DNA of 64,000 nucleotides from Agrococcus sp. ARC_14 (GTDB lineage Bacteria > Actinomycetota > Actinomycetes > Actinomycetales > Microbacteriaceae). The position numbers and the translations under genes are program-made. Shown here piece after piece: positions 51,883 through 60,234 of this stretch (position 1 is its first letter; every line of letters begins with the position of its first letter). The notes under the pieces were generated by a model. The model was not told the DNA's origin. It saw only the letters and a program-made list of their open reading frames with translations, and did no database searches. Location: NCBI RefSeq assembly GCF_022436485.1, contig NZ_JAKUDO010000001.1, positions 62,001 to 126,000 of the forward strand. Reading direction: 5' to 3'.

Positions 51883-52862
51883 GCCTCGCACAGCCTGCGA
51901 CGACCGCACCCCGCACGGCCGGCCACGTCGGCCGCACCCGCGCCGAGCGCATCCGAGCCATCTCCGAGGCGGCCTACCGCGCCCGCCACCACGCCATCGA
52001 CATGGGCGAGGTGCAGGGGCAGGGCTACGTCGGGCAGGCGCTCGGTGCGGCCGACATGATGGCGGCCGTCTACGCCGACCAGCTGCGCTACGACCCAGCC
52101 GACCCCGAGTGGGCGGGGCGCGACCGCTTCCTGCTCTCGACCGGTCACTACGCGATCGGCCTGTACGCGGCGCTCGCAGAGGCAGGCATCGTGCCCGTCG
52201 ACGAGCTCGTCACCTATGCGTCTGACGACTCGCGGCTGCCGATGTCGGGCATGGCCTCGTACACCCCGGGCATGGAGATCTCAGGCGGCTCGCTCGGCCA
52301 CGGCCTGACGGTCGCGGTCGGCATGGCGCTCGGCATGCGACTGCAGGGGCAGACCGAGCAGCGCGTGATCAACTTCCTCTCCGACGGCGAGCTCGACGAG
52401 GGCTCCACCTGGGAGGCAGCGATGGGAGCCGCCCACCACAGGCTCGGCAACCTCACCGCGCTCGTCGACATGAACGCGCTGCAGGCCGACGGCCCGACCA
52501 GCACCGTGCTGCGCATCGAGCCCGTCGAGGCGAAGTGGCGCGCGTTCGGCTGGCACGTCGTGCGCATCGACGGCAACGACGCGGGCGCGCTGGCGGATGC
52601 GTTCGACGCGTGCCGAGCGCACGTCGCGCCCGAGGGTCAGCCGCAGGTGATCATCTGCGACACGAAGGTCGGCAAGGGCGTGCCGCTGCTGGAGGAGCGC
52701 GAGAAGGCGCACTTCATGCGCATCGAGGAGCAGGAGTGGCCGATCTGCCGCGCGCAGCTCACCGCTGGCCACGAGCCTGCCGGAGACACCGAGCAGTCAG
52801 CAGGTGCCGAGCAGTCAGCAAGCGCCGAGCAGTCACCAAGCGCCGAGGAGGCCGCACGATGA
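51879..52862 (+). CDS. Transketolase, N-terminal (TPP-binding) subunit
   Basis: 327 residues from GTG 51879, overlapping the transporter stop. DRFLLSTGHYAIGLYAALAEAG, SGGSLGHGLTVAVGMALGMRLQG and FLSDGELDEGSTWEAAMGAAHHRLGNLTALVDMNALQADG give the thiamine diphosphate motif (G-D-G-E-x-D-E-G ... N). It pairs with the next gene to make a split transketolase. The last 30 residues are an added Glu/Gln/Ser/Ala-rich tail encoded by three 18-base repeats. Confidence 0.93.
   Translation: MSLAQPATTAPRTAGHVGRTRAERIRAISEAAYRARHHAIDMGEVQGQGYVGQALGAADMMAAVYADQLRYDPADPEWAGRDRFLLSTGHYAIGLYAALAEAGIVPVDELVTYASDDSRLPMSGMASYTPGMEISGGSLGHGLTVAVGMALGMRLQGQTEQRVINFLSDGELDEGSTWEAAMGAAHHRLGNLTALVDMNALQADGPTSTVLRIEPVEAKWRAFGWHVVRIDGNDAGALADAFDACRAHVAPEGQPQVIICDTKVGKGVPLLEEREKAHFMRIEEQEWPICRAQLTAGHEPAGDTEQSAGAEQSASAEQSPSAEEAAR
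52791..52844 (+). repeat. Three tandem 18-bp repeats inside the transketolase N-subunit gene
   Basis: Units of 18 bases, each starting GAGCAGTCA, encode EQSAGA, EQSASA and EQSPSA at the extreme C-terminus. The tail is outside the catalytic domain and overlaps no other element. It probably arose by slippage. Confidence 0.85.
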
Positions 52863-53869
52863 CGACCACCACCACCCCGCCCCGCTTCGAGCGCAAGGGT
52901 CCGAGCACGAGCGCGATGATCGCGTCCATCGCCGATCCCGACCAGCGCACCACCGCTGCCCCCTTCGGACACGCGCTCGCGCAGCTGGCCGAGACCGACC
53001 AGCGCGTGGTCGGGCTCACCGCCGACCTCGGCAAGTACACCGACATGCACATCTTCGCGAAGGCCCACCCCGAGCGGTTCTTCCAGATGGGCATGAGCGA
53101 GCAGCTGCTCTTCGGCGCGGCCGCCGGCATGGCTGAGACGGGCCTCGTGCCCTTCGCCTCGACCTACTCGGTCTTCGCCGCCCGCCGTGCGTACGACTTC
53201 ATCGCGCTCGACATCGCCGAGCCGAACCTCAACGTCAACGTGGTCGGCGGCCTGCCGGGCCTCACGACCGGCTACGGCCCGAGCCACCAGGCGACCGAGG
53301 ACGTGGCGATCTTCCGCGGCCTGCCGAACTTGACGATCGTCGACCCGTGCGACGCGATCGACATCGCGCAGGCCGTGCCGCAGCTCGCGGCCCACGAGGG
53401 CCCGACCTACCTGCGCCTGCTGCGCGGCAAGGTGCCGACGGTGCTCGACGAGTACGACTACACGTTCGAGCTCGGCAAGGCCAAGGTGCTGCGCGGCGGC
53501 GCCGACGTCGTCTTCGTGTCGTCGGGCCTCATGACCATGCGTGCGCTGCAGGCGGCGGATGCGCTGGCGGCCCACAAGGTCGACGTGGCGGTCGTGCACG
53601 CTCCCACCATCAAGCCGTTCGACGCCGAGACCGTGCTCGCAGAGCTCGACACCCCGCGCCTGGCGGTGACGCTCGAGAACCACACGGTGGTCGGCGGGCT
53701 GTTCGAGACGGTGGCGGCTGCGGCCGCCCGCAGGGGCCTCGGCCGGCGGATCGTGCCGATCGGGCTCCCGGATGCGTTCCTGGACGCGGGCGCGCTGCCC
53801 ACGCTGCACGACCGCTACGGTCTGACGAAGGACCGCATCGTCGAGACCGTCCTGCGCGAGCTCGGCTGA
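52859..53869 (+). CDS. Transketolase, C-terminal subunit
   Basis: 336 residues; ATG 52859 overlaps the N-subunit stop (ATGA). FFQMGMSEQLLFGAAAGMAETGLVPFASTYSVFAARRAYDFIALDI contains the catalytic Glu of the pyrimidine-binding domain, GLTTGYGPSHQATEDVAIFRGLPNLTIVDPCD follows, and the last third is the transketolase C-terminal domain. The two-subunit form is used in several sugar-acid and apiose-type pathways in place of the housekeeping enzyme, so a specialised ketol transfer is likely (inference). Confidence 0.93.
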   Translation: MTTTTTPPRFERKGPSTSAMIASIADPDQRTTAAPFGHALAQLAETDQRVVGLTADLGKYTDMHIFAKAHPERFFQMGMSEQLLFGAAAGMAETGLVPFASTYSVFAARRAYDFIALDIAEPNLNVNVVGGLPGLTTGYGPSHQATEDVAIFRGLPNLTIVDPCDAIDIAQAVPQLAAHEGPTYLRLLRGKVPTVLDEYDYTFELGKAKVLRGGADVVFVSSGLMTMRALQAADALAAHKVDVAVVHAPTIKPFDAETVLAELDTPRLAVTLENHTVVGGLFETVAAAAARRGLGRRIVPIGLPDAFLDAGALPTLHDRYGLTKDRIVETVLRELG

Positions 53870-53883
53870 ACAGGAGCGACGAC

Positions 53884-54222
53884 ATGACCGAACCCATCAC
53901 ACCCGACGAGGCGCTCGTCGTCACGGCGACCTTCCGGCCGGTGGAGGGCGCGCGCGAGCGTGTGCTCGCCGCCATGGAGCGCGTCATCCCGCGTGTGCAC
54001 GAGGAGGCGGGCTGCAACCTCTACGCGATCCAGGAGGCCGAGGACGGCACGATCATCATGATCGAGCATTGGGATTCCGCCGCCCTGCTCGACGAGCACG
54101 GCGCCGGCGTGCCGGTCGCGGAGTTCAACGCAGAGCTCGAGGGGCTGCTCGCCAGCCCCGTCGAGGTGACGCGCTACACGCCGATCCCGATCGGCGGGCG
54201 CAAGGGCGTCGTGCTGGGCTGA
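53884..54222 (+). CDS. ABM-domain protein
   Basis: 112 residues from ATG 53884 with AGGAG upstream. ALVVTATFRPVEGARERVLAAMERVIPRVHEEAGCNLYAIQE and GTIIMIEHWDSAALLDEHGAG show the antibiotic-biosynthesis-monooxygenase dimeric barrel, with E-x-G-C-x-x-Y and E-x-W. Last gene of the operon before a strong terminator. This is the second ABM protein in the window attached to a sugar operon. It may be an aldehyde/quinone-handling accessory enzyme; unproven. Confidence 0.82.
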   Translation: MTEPITPDEALVVTATFRPVEGARERVLAAMERVIPRVHEEAGCNLYAIQEAEDGTIIMIEHWDSAALLDEHGAGVPVAEFNAELEGLLASPVEVTRYTPIPIGGRKGVVLG

Positions 54223-54232
54223 CGCTGCGCTG

Positions 54233-54270
54233 CGCGAAGAGGGGCTGCCTGCGGGCGGCCCCTCTTCGCG
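54233..54270 (+). terminator. Strong hairpin terminator after the transketolase operon
   Basis: CGCGAAGAGGGGC and GCCCCTCTTCGCG pair perfectly over 13 bases around a 12-base loop that can itself partly pair, starting ten bases after the ABM stop. It separates the two FadR clusters. Confidence 0.75.
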
Positions 54271-54300
54271 TGCGTGGCCCACGCACGGGAACTTTTCCTG

Positions 54301-54330
54301 TTGATTGTCAACAGTTCAACGTCATACACT
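54301..54330 (+). promoter_or_regulatory. Promoter with FadR-type operator before TIM-barrel gene
   Basis: TTGATT (54301-54306), 18 bp, TACACT (54325-54330) forms a plausible promoter. ATTGTCAACAGT (54304-54315) overlaps it and matches ACTGTCAACAGT at 62178 and the reverse of the site at 63606. Confidence 0.55.
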
Positions 54331-54374
54331 GGTGGCGGCGCCGCCGAGTCGCGACGGCGCGGGAGGAGACATCG

Positions 54375-55253
54375 ATGTCGCTACCCAGCAGGCTGGGGTG
54401 CTCGACGATCACGTTCCAGCACCTGTCGCTGGCGGACGCGCTCGTCGAGATCGCCGCACTCGGCGCGACCGAGATCGACCTCGGCGCGCTGCCCGGCGTC
54501 TGCGATCACGTGCCCTTCGACCTCGACGATGCCGCCATCGCTCGCGTCGTCGCAGCGGTCACCGCCTCCGGCCTGCGCGTCCGCAGCGTCAACGGCGACA
54601 TCGGCGATCTCAACGACCCGGCTGCCGACGAGCTCGCCCGCGCGCAGCACCTCGACCGCTTGCTGCGGCTGTCGGCGGCGATCGGCGCCGACGCGCTCGT
54701 GCTCCCCTGCGGCGCGCTCGACCACGCGCCGATCACCGACGAGCGATCCGATCTCGATCGCGTCGCCTACGCTCTCGCCACCGCCGCCGATGCCGCACAC
54801 CTCCGCGGTGTCGAGCTCTGGATCGAGTCGCTGCACTTCCTGCGCTTCAGCTGGAGCCGCGAGCGCGCCGACGCCCTGCACGCGCGGCTCGACGCCGCCG
54901 GCGCCCGGGTCGGCATCGTGCTCGACGTCGCCCACGTCACCGCAGCTGGCGACAGCATCGCCCAGACCGTCGCCGACTGGCAGGGCCGCATCACCCACGT
55001 GCACCTGCGCGACGCGGTACGCGGCGACTTCAGTCGCCGCATCGGCGAGGGCGAGGTCGACTTCGCCGCCGCCTTCGACGCCCTGACGGAGATCGGCTAC
55101 TCGGGCGGCTTCTCCCTCGAGCAGCCCACCCGCGCCTACGTCGATGACGCCACCGCCGTCGCCGGCGACGATCGCCGCGTCGAGCTCGCCTCCATCGCCG
55201 ACCGATCCCTCACCCGCCTGCGCGACGCGATGGCCGCGTCGCTGCACCAGTGA
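54375..55253 (+). CDS. Sugar phosphate isomerase/epimerase (xylose-isomerase-like TIM barrel)
   Basis: 292 residues from ATG 54375 with GGAGGAG upstream. RLGCSTITFQHLSLADALVEIAALGATEIDLG, LRVRSVNGDIGDLND, LWIESLHFLRFSW, VGIVLDVAHVTAAG and ITHVHLRDAVRGDFSRRIGEGEVDFAAAFDALTEIGYSGGFSLE follow the AP_endonuc_2 barrel with metal-binding Glu, Asp, His and Glu. Members interconvert sugars, hydroxypyruvate/tartronate semialdehyde or 2-oxo-tetronates. First gene of the rightward arm of the TRAP cluster. Confidence 0.9.
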   Translation: MSLPSRLGCSTITFQHLSLADALVEIAALGATEIDLGALPGVCDHVPFDLDDAAIARVVAAVTASGLRVRSVNGDIGDLNDPAADELARAQHLDRLLRLSAAIGADALVLPCGALDHAPITDERSDLDRVAYALATAADAAHLRGVELWIESLHFLRFSWSRERADALHARLDAAGARVGIVLDVAHVTAAGDSIAQTVADWQGRITHVHLRDAVRGDFSRRIGEGEVDFAAAFDALTEIGYSGGFSLEQPTRAYVDDATAVAGDDRRVELASIADRSLTRLRDAMAASLHQ

Positions 55254-55272
55254 CGAGACTGAAGGAGCTTCC

Positions 55273-56061
55273 ATGACCGACCCCACCGCATCCGCCCCGC
55301 AGCGCACTGCTGTCGTCACCGGTGCCGCCTCAGAGCGCGGCATCGGCATGGCCGTGGCCGACCGCTACGCCCGCGAGGGCTGGGCGGTCGTGATCCTCGA
55401 CCTCGACGGCGAGCGCTCCGCGCAGGTCGCCGCCGAGATCGGCGCACGGCACGGCGTGCCCGCGTTCGGCACCGTCGTCGACGTCGCCGACGAGGCCAAG
55501 GTGCTCGCCGCCCATGCTGCCGTGCAGGCCGAGGTCGACGCAGGCCGCCTGCCGCTGGTCGGCGCGCTCGCCAACATCGCCGGCATCACATCCCCCGTGC
55601 CCTTCCTCGAGACCACGCTCGCGCTCTGGAACACCGTGATGGCCGTCAACGCCACCGGCACCTACCTCGTGACGAAGGCGTTCCTGCCGGGGATGCTTGA
55701 CGCCGGCTGGGGCCGCATCGTCACCATGTCGTCGGTCTCGGCGCAGCGCGGCGGCGGCGTGTTCGGCAAGGTGCCCTATTCGGCTGCGAAGGCAGCGATC
55801 CTGGGCTTCACCAAGGCGCTCGCGCGCGAGATCGCCGACTCGGGCGTGACGATCAACTCCGTCACGCCGGGCGCGGCCGACACCAACATCCGCGTCGGCT
55901 CGACGGCGGAATCCGAGGCTCGGCTCGCCGCCGACATCCCGATCGGCCGGGTCGCGACCACCGACGAGATCGCTGCAGTCTTCAGCTTCCTCTCCAGCGC
56001 CGATGCCTCCTACCTCCAGGGCACGAACATCGACATCAACGGCGCAAGCCACCTCCACTGA
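55273..56061 (+). CDS. Short-chain dehydrogenase/reductase
   Basis: 262 residues from ATG 55273 with GAAGGAG upstream. TAVVTGAASERGIGMAVADRYAREGWAVVILDLDG is the NAD-binding T-G-x-x-x-x-x-G-I-G with Asp after the second strand (NAD preference). ALANIAGI replaces N-N-A-G, MSSVSAQRGGGVFGKVPYSAAKAA holds the catalytic Ser, Tyr and Lys, and the end LQGTNIDINGASHLH is typical. It lies 19 bases after the isomerase gene. Substrate: probably a hydroxyl of the sugar acid handled by the cluster. Confidence 0.92.
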   Translation: MTDPTASAPQRTAVVTGAASERGIGMAVADRYAREGWAVVILDLDGERSAQVAAEIGARHGVPAFGTVVDVADEAKVLAAHAAVQAEVDAGRLPLVGALANIAGITSPVPFLETTLALWNTVMAVNATGTYLVTKAFLPGMLDAGWGRIVTMSSVSAQRGGGVFGKVPYSAAKAAILGFTKALAREIADSGVTINSVTPGAADTNIRVGSTAESEARLAADIPIGRVATTDEIAAVFSFLSSADASYLQGTNIDINGASHLH

Positions 56062-56113
56062 TGGCCCGGAGCATGCACATGAACTCGACGATCGTTCAGG
56101 TACGGTGACAGCC

Positions 56114-56806
56114 ATGGCTATCGACGCCCAGTTCTCCTCGCTCGGCGCCATCGAGCGCGTCACCCGGCGCGAGCTCATCCTCGACCGGCTCCGCGAGGCG
56201 GTGACGACCGGCGAGCTCGCCCAGGGCACCCACTTGGGCGAGACCGAGCTCAGCGCGTCGCTCGGTGTCTCCCGCGGCACGCTGCGCGAGGCGCTGCGGC
56301 ACCTCGAGGAGGAGGGGCTGCTGACGAAGGATGCGCGCGGCCGGCTCTCGGTGCGGGTCGTCACGACCGCTGAGGTGCGCGACATCTTCGACGTGCGCTT
56401 CGCCCTCGAGGCCCTCGCCATCGATGCCGTGTGCCAGCGCGACGATCTCGACACCGTGATCGAGACGCTCCGCGCGGCTCTCGAGCGCATGGTCCAGAGC
56501 GAGCGGGGCCCGATCGCCGACCAGGTGGCCGCCGACCTCGCGTTCCATGAGTCCATCTGCATCGCCAGCGGCAATCACACGCTCGTCGAGTCGTGGCGCC
56601 GAGTGAGCGGCCTCGCCCGCGCGGTCATCACTGCCGCCGGCCGCGACACCGCCATCGCCAACATGGCTGCCGAGCGCCACGCTCCGATCGTCGACGCAAT
56701 CGCCACGGGCGATGCCGACGCGGCGCGGGCCGTGCTGCGCGAGCACAACAGCTCGGCCCGCGAGGCGATCGTCGGCAGGCTCGAGGACGCCGAAGCGCGC
56801 GCCTGA
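56114..56806 (+). CDS. FadR-subfamily GntR regulator of the TRAP cluster
   Basis: 230 residues from ATG 56114. TRRELILDRLREAVTTGELAQGTHLGETELSASLGVSRGTLREALRHLEEEGLL (about 18-71) is the winged helix. The FCD domain has DLAFHESICIASGNHTL and ERHAPIVDAIATGDADAARAVLREHN. There is no good Shine-Dalgarno, and TACGGT stands eight bases before the ATG, so the mRNA may be leaderless. It is convergent with the leftward arm and is the best candidate to bind the ACTGT-NN-ACAGT sites at 54.3, 62.2 and 63.6 kb. Confidence 0.92.
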   Translation: MAIDAQFSSLGAIERVTRRELILDRLREAVTTGELAQGTHLGETELSASLGVSRGTLREALRHLEEEGLLTKDARGRLSVRVVTTAEVRDIFDVRFALEALAIDAVCQRDDLDTVIETLRAALERMVQSERGPIADQVAADLAFHESICIASGNHTLVESWRRVSGLARAVITAAGRDTAIANMAAERHAPIVDAIATGDADAARAVLREHNSSAREAIVGRLEDAEARA

Positions 56807-56815
56807 CGCGCACGC

Positions 56816-57697
56816 TCAATCCCTCAGCACCTGCCGGTAGACGCCGCTGTGATCGAGGCCGCCGTCGCCGGCAGCAGAGGCCGCCTCGAACATCGCGAGC
56901 GCCGTCTCAGCAGCACGCAGGCGCAGGCCCGCGGCAGCCGCCGCCTGCTGCGCGTAGCGCAGATCCTTCACCTGGTAGTCGATCGTGCCGCCGGCCTCGA
57001 ACGCCTCGTCGATCCAGTGGTGGCGCTTCTGCCGCAGCACCTCGCTGCCGGCCAGGCCCGAGCCAAGCGCGTCGGCGAGCACCGCGGCGTCGATGCCGCT
57101 CGCGCGCGCGAGCGCGAAGGCCTCCGACAGCGCCGTCACCGACTCCGCCACGACCAGCTGGTTGCAGAGCTTCGCGGTCGCGCCTGCGCCGACCGGTCCC
57201 ATGCGCGTGACCCGGCTGGCGCACGGCTCGAGCACGGCGGCCACCTCGGCCGCCTGCGCGTCGGTGCCGCCGACGAAGATGCTCAGCCGCCCCGCTGCCG
57301 CGCCCAGCACGCCGCCCGACATGGGCGCATCCACGACCTCTACTCCCTGCTCGGCCAGCTCCGCCGCCAGCTCCCGCAGCGCCACCGCAGAGACCGTGCC
57401 CATGACGACGAGCATCGGGCGGGCGACGGATGCGTCACGCCAGCCCGCGAGCAGGCCGTCGGGGCCTGCGAGGATCGCGCGCACCTCCGGCAGATCGGGC
57501 AGCACGGTCAGCACCACCTCGGCGGCCGCGCCAGCGGGCGTCGGTGCGACCGTGATCGAGGCGGCCTCCGCAGCCAGCGCGTGCGCCCGCGGCACGCTCC
57601 GGTTGTGCACCGTGAGCGCGCCGCGAGCGGCCAGCAGACGGGCCATCGGCAGGCCCATCGCCCCCAGCCCGATGAGGCTGAGCGAGCGCGTCGTCAC
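56816..57697 (-). CDS. HIBADH-family NAD(P)-dependent dehydrogenase
   Basis: 293 residues. SLSLIGLGAMGLPMARLLAARGALTVHNRS is the nucleotide-binding motif, with Asn-Arg after the second strand pointing to NADP. EVVDAPMSGGVLGAAAGRLSIFVGG is the substrate motif, and GAGATAKLCNQLVVAESVTALSEAF contains the catalytic Lys. It is the last gene of the leftward arm and starts six bases after the SAF-domain gene. With a TIM-barrel isomerase in the same cluster this recalls L-threonate-type pathways, but the 4-oxo-acid kinase of those pathways is missing. Confidence 0.9.
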   Translation of the reverse strand: MTTRSLSLIGLGAMGLPMARLLAARGALTVHNRSVPRAHALAAEAASITVAPTPAGAAAEVVLTVLPDLPEVRAILAGPDGLLAGWRDASVARPMLVVMGTVSAVALRELAAELAEQGVEVVDAPMSGGVLGAAAGRLSIFVGGTDAQAAEVAAVLEPCASRVTRMGPVGAGATAKLCNQLVVAESVTALSEAFALARASGIDAAVLADALGSGLAGSEVLRQKRHHWIDEAFEAGGTIDYQVKDLRYAQQAAAAAGLRLRAAETALAMFEAASAAGDGGLDHSGVYRQVLRD

Positions 57698-57703
57698 TGG
57701 CGC

Positions 57704-59047
57704 CTAGTGCGCGACGGCTGCCGCGAGCGCCTCGGTCTCGCGCCGCAGCTCGATCGCCTGGGCGAGCGAGTCGTCGACCTCGACGTCGGACCAGCGCACG
57801 CTCTCGCCCTGTGCGATGTCGCGCTTGAGCGGCACGTGGTGCGCGAGCGCCACCGGCAGGTAGCCCTCGGCCACCGAGGTGCGGGCCGAGACGAGCTTGC
57901 CGTAGACCGCGAAGCCGCCCTCGCCGTCGAGCGTGTCGCCCGCGGCCAGATCCTTCTTGGCCGTCGCCACCACATCCGCCGTGAACCCCACAGCCGTGCC
58001 CGTCGCGACGCCGCGCAGCACAGCATTGGCGATCGAGACGTTCAGCTCGAGCCCGACGTAGTGGTACGGCCGGTAGAGCGCCGCGTACTGCCCCGTGGGG
58101 TCTGGATGCCACGGGTACTCCTGGAAGCACTCGGCGACGTAGGCGTTCGTGGCCTTGACCACGACGAAGACGCCCTCCTGCGTGTTGTGGGGAATCCAGT
58201 CGCCCTCGCGGGTGTAGCTCGACATCACGTCGACGGTGCCCTTGTGCGCGAGCACGCCACCCACCTCCTTCGGACGGCAGACGGTCGCGATCTCCTCGAG
58301 GTTGCCGGGCGTGAACGAGATGCCCTCATCGCTCGGCACGAGCGCTGAGGCGTTGGCGACGGCGGCCATCTCGATCGCGGCCTTCGTGCCGTCGCGGAAC
58401 GAGGTGTGCATGTATGGGTTGAGCTGGCCCGACTGCTTCAGCTCGTCCGAGAACTCCCAGTGGTCCCACACGTTGTCGGGGTTCATCTGGTTGTAGCCGG
58501 GCAGGTACTTCGCGCCCTTGCCGGCGCAGACCACCTCGAAGCCCGAGGTGCGCGCCCAGTCGATGAGCTCCCAGATGAGCGCCGGCTGATCGCCGAAGGC
58601 CATCGAGTAGACGACCCCGGCCTGCTTGGCGCGCTGCGCGAGCGCGGGGCCAGCCAGCGCATCCGCCTCGACCGTGACCATCATCACGTGCTTGCCGGTC
58701 TCGATCGCGGCGAGCGCGTGCTTGATGCCGACGATCGGGTTGCCGGTCGCCTCGACGATCACGTCGATGTCGGTGCGGAACAGCTCCATGGCGTCGGCGA
58801 TGACCGCCGTCTTGCCTTCGGCGAGCTCATCGACCGAGTCGACGATGGCGTCCTCCGGCCAGTCGACTCGGGCCAACGACTCACGGGCTCTTGCGGTGTT
58901 GATGTCGGCGATCGCGGCGACGCGCACACCGGGGATGTTGCGCGCCTGTGCCAGGTACATGGTGCCGAAGCGGCCGGAGCCGATCAGCCCGACCGTGATC
59001 GGCTTGCCCTGTGCTTCGCGCTCCTTGAGCAGCTCGTGCAGGTTCAT
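57704..59047 (-). CDS. SAF-domain NAD(P)-binding oxidoreductase, DRL (DXR-like) family, copy 1
   Basis: 447 residues from ATG 59047. ITVGLIGSGRFGTMYLAQARNIPGVRVAAIADINTARARESL is a homoserine-dehydrogenase-like Rossmann domain. IDVIVEATGNPIVGIKHALAAIETGKHVMMVTVEADALAGPAL and MAFGDQPALIWELIDWARTSGFEVVCAGKGAKYLPGYN follow, and VATAKKDLAAGDTLDGEGGFAVYGK...LPVALAHHVPLKRDIAQGE is the C-terminal SAF domain. This is the family of Brucella DRL, a DXP-reductoisomerase-like enzyme; most relatives are uncharacterised. It is paralogous to the gene at 62204. A reductoisomerase or oxidoreductase step on a branched or four-carbon substrate is plausible. Confidence 0.87.
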   Translation of the reverse strand: MNLHELLKEREAQGKPITVGLIGSGRFGTMYLAQARNIPGVRVAAIADINTARARESLARVDWPEDAIVDSVDELAEGKTAVIADAMELFRTDIDVIVEATGNPIVGIKHALAAIETGKHVMMVTVEADALAGPALAQRAKQAGVVYSMAFGDQPALIWELIDWARTSGFEVVCAGKGAKYLPGYNQMNPDNVWDHWEFSDELKQSGQLNPYMHTSFRDGTKAAIEMAAVANASALVPSDEGISFTPGNLEEIATVCRPKEVGGVLAHKGTVDVMSSYTREGDWIPHNTQEGVFVVVKATNAYVAECFQEYPWHPDPTGQYAALYRPYHYVGLELNVSIANAVLRGVATGTAVGFTADVVATAKKDLAAGDTLDGEGGFAVYGKLVSARTSVAEGYLPVALAHHVPLKRDIAQGESVRWSDVEVDDSLAQAIELRRETEALAAAVAH

Positions 59048-59133
59048 GGGTGTCTCCTTGGAGTGGGCACGCTGGCGCGCAGCGTGGGGTTGGTGGGCCG
59101 CGCAGCCTGGGTGTGCGGCGCGGAGTGGGGTGT

Positions 59134-59168
59134 GGTGGCGGGGCCCGCTCGGGGCAAGCCCCGCCACC
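59134..59168 (-). terminator. Hairpin between SAF-domain copy 1 and dctP
   Basis: GGTGGCGGGGC and GCCCCGCCACC pair perfectly over 11 bases around a 13-base loop, 27 bases downstream of the dctP stop. It may terminate most transcripts, or protect the 3' end of the abundantly needed dctP message while some read-through reaches the next two genes. Confidence 0.6.
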
Positions 59169-59195
59169 GTCAGCTCGTCAGGGCAGACGGATGCG

Positions 59196-60206
59196 TCACA
59201 TGGTCCGGATCTGCTCGACCCAGGTCTGCACCTGGTCGGGCAGTCCCTCGACGACCGGCTGCGTCGCGTCGATCCAGGCCTCGCGATCCTCGAGCTCGTG
59301 GAAGACGGCGCCGCCCTCCTCGAGCTGCGTGCGGTAGTCCTCCAGGTTCGTCACGGTGTTCTCCGTGTACTCCTGGCCCACCTCTGCCGAGACCTCCTGG
59401 ATGGCCGTGCGGATGTCCTCCGGGTAGCCCTGCAGCGCTTCGTCCCACATGAGGAAGTGGTAGTTCGCGTACATGTGGTCGCTCATCGTGACGTTGGGCG
59501 CGACCTCATGGATCGAGTTGAACAGGATCGCGTCGAGCGGGTTCTCCTGGCCGTCGAGCACACCCGACTCGAGCGCGGAGTAGACCTCGTTGAACGGCAG
59601 CGCCTCTGCGCGGGCGCCGAGCGCGTTCCAGGTGTCCATCATCGTCTGCGCGCTGGGCGTGCGGATGGTGAGGCCCTCGACGTCGGCGAGCGAGGTCACC
59701 GGATCCTTGGTGGTGAGCTCGCGCGATCCGCGATACATGTTGCCCAGCAGCGCGTAGCCCGATGCCTCGGTCACAGCGCCGTGGATCTCCTGGCCGAGCT
59801 CGCCCTCCCAGACCTCGAAGAACTGCTCGTCGCTGTCATAGAGGAACGGGGCCGTCTCGATCGAGGCGAGGTCGGTGTAGGCCTCGACGGAGAGCATCGA
59901 CTCGATGACGATGTCGGTGCTGCCGATCTGCAGCCCGTCGATCATCTCCTCCCAGGTGCCGAGGGTGGAGTCGGAGTGCACCTCGACGGTGACGCGACCG
60001 TCGGTGGCCACCTCGATCCGCTCGGCGAACTGCTCCGCAGCCCACTGGCGCGGATCCTCGGTGGAGCCGGCGTGGCCGAGCACGAGCGAGTAGGTGCCGT
60101 CGCCGTTGCCGGCGTCGCCGCCGGCGGGGTCGCCTGCAGATGAGCAGCCGGTGAGAGCGAGGGCGACGATGCCCACGCCCGCGAGAGCCTTGATGGAGTT
60201 GCGCAT
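59196..60206 (-). CDS. dctP: TRAP transporter substrate-binding lipoprotein DctP
   Basis: 336 residues. The signal peptide ends in LALTGC (lipidated Cys 21), then a Gly/Asp-rich linker. YSLVLGHAGSTEDPRQWAAEQFAERIEVATDGRVTVEVHSDSTLGTWEEMIDGLQIGSTDIV and LTIRTPSAQTMMDTWNALGA follow the DctP fold; the Arg of IRTP is the usual carboxylate-binding residue, so the ligand is probably an organic or sugar acid. GVLDGQENPLDAILFNSIHEVAPNVTMSDH is also typical. Confidence 0.94.
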   Translation of the reverse strand: MRNSIKALAGVGIVALALTGCSSAGDPAGGDAGNGDGTYSLVLGHAGSTEDPRQWAAEQFAERIEVATDGRVTVEVHSDSTLGTWEEMIDGLQIGSTDIVIESMLSVEAYTDLASIETAPFLYDSDEQFFEVWEGELGQEIHGAVTEASGYALLGNMYRGSRELTTKDPVTSLADVEGLTIRTPSAQTMMDTWNALGARAEALPFNEVYSALESGVLDGQENPLDAILFNSIHEVAPNVTMSDHMYANYHFLMWDEALQGYPEDIRTAIQEVSAEVGQEYTENTVTNLEDYRTQLEEGGAVFHELEDREAWIDATQPVVEGLPDQVQTWVEQIRTM

Positions 60207-60234
60207 GGTGTTCCTTCCTAGGGGCTTGCAGTCG

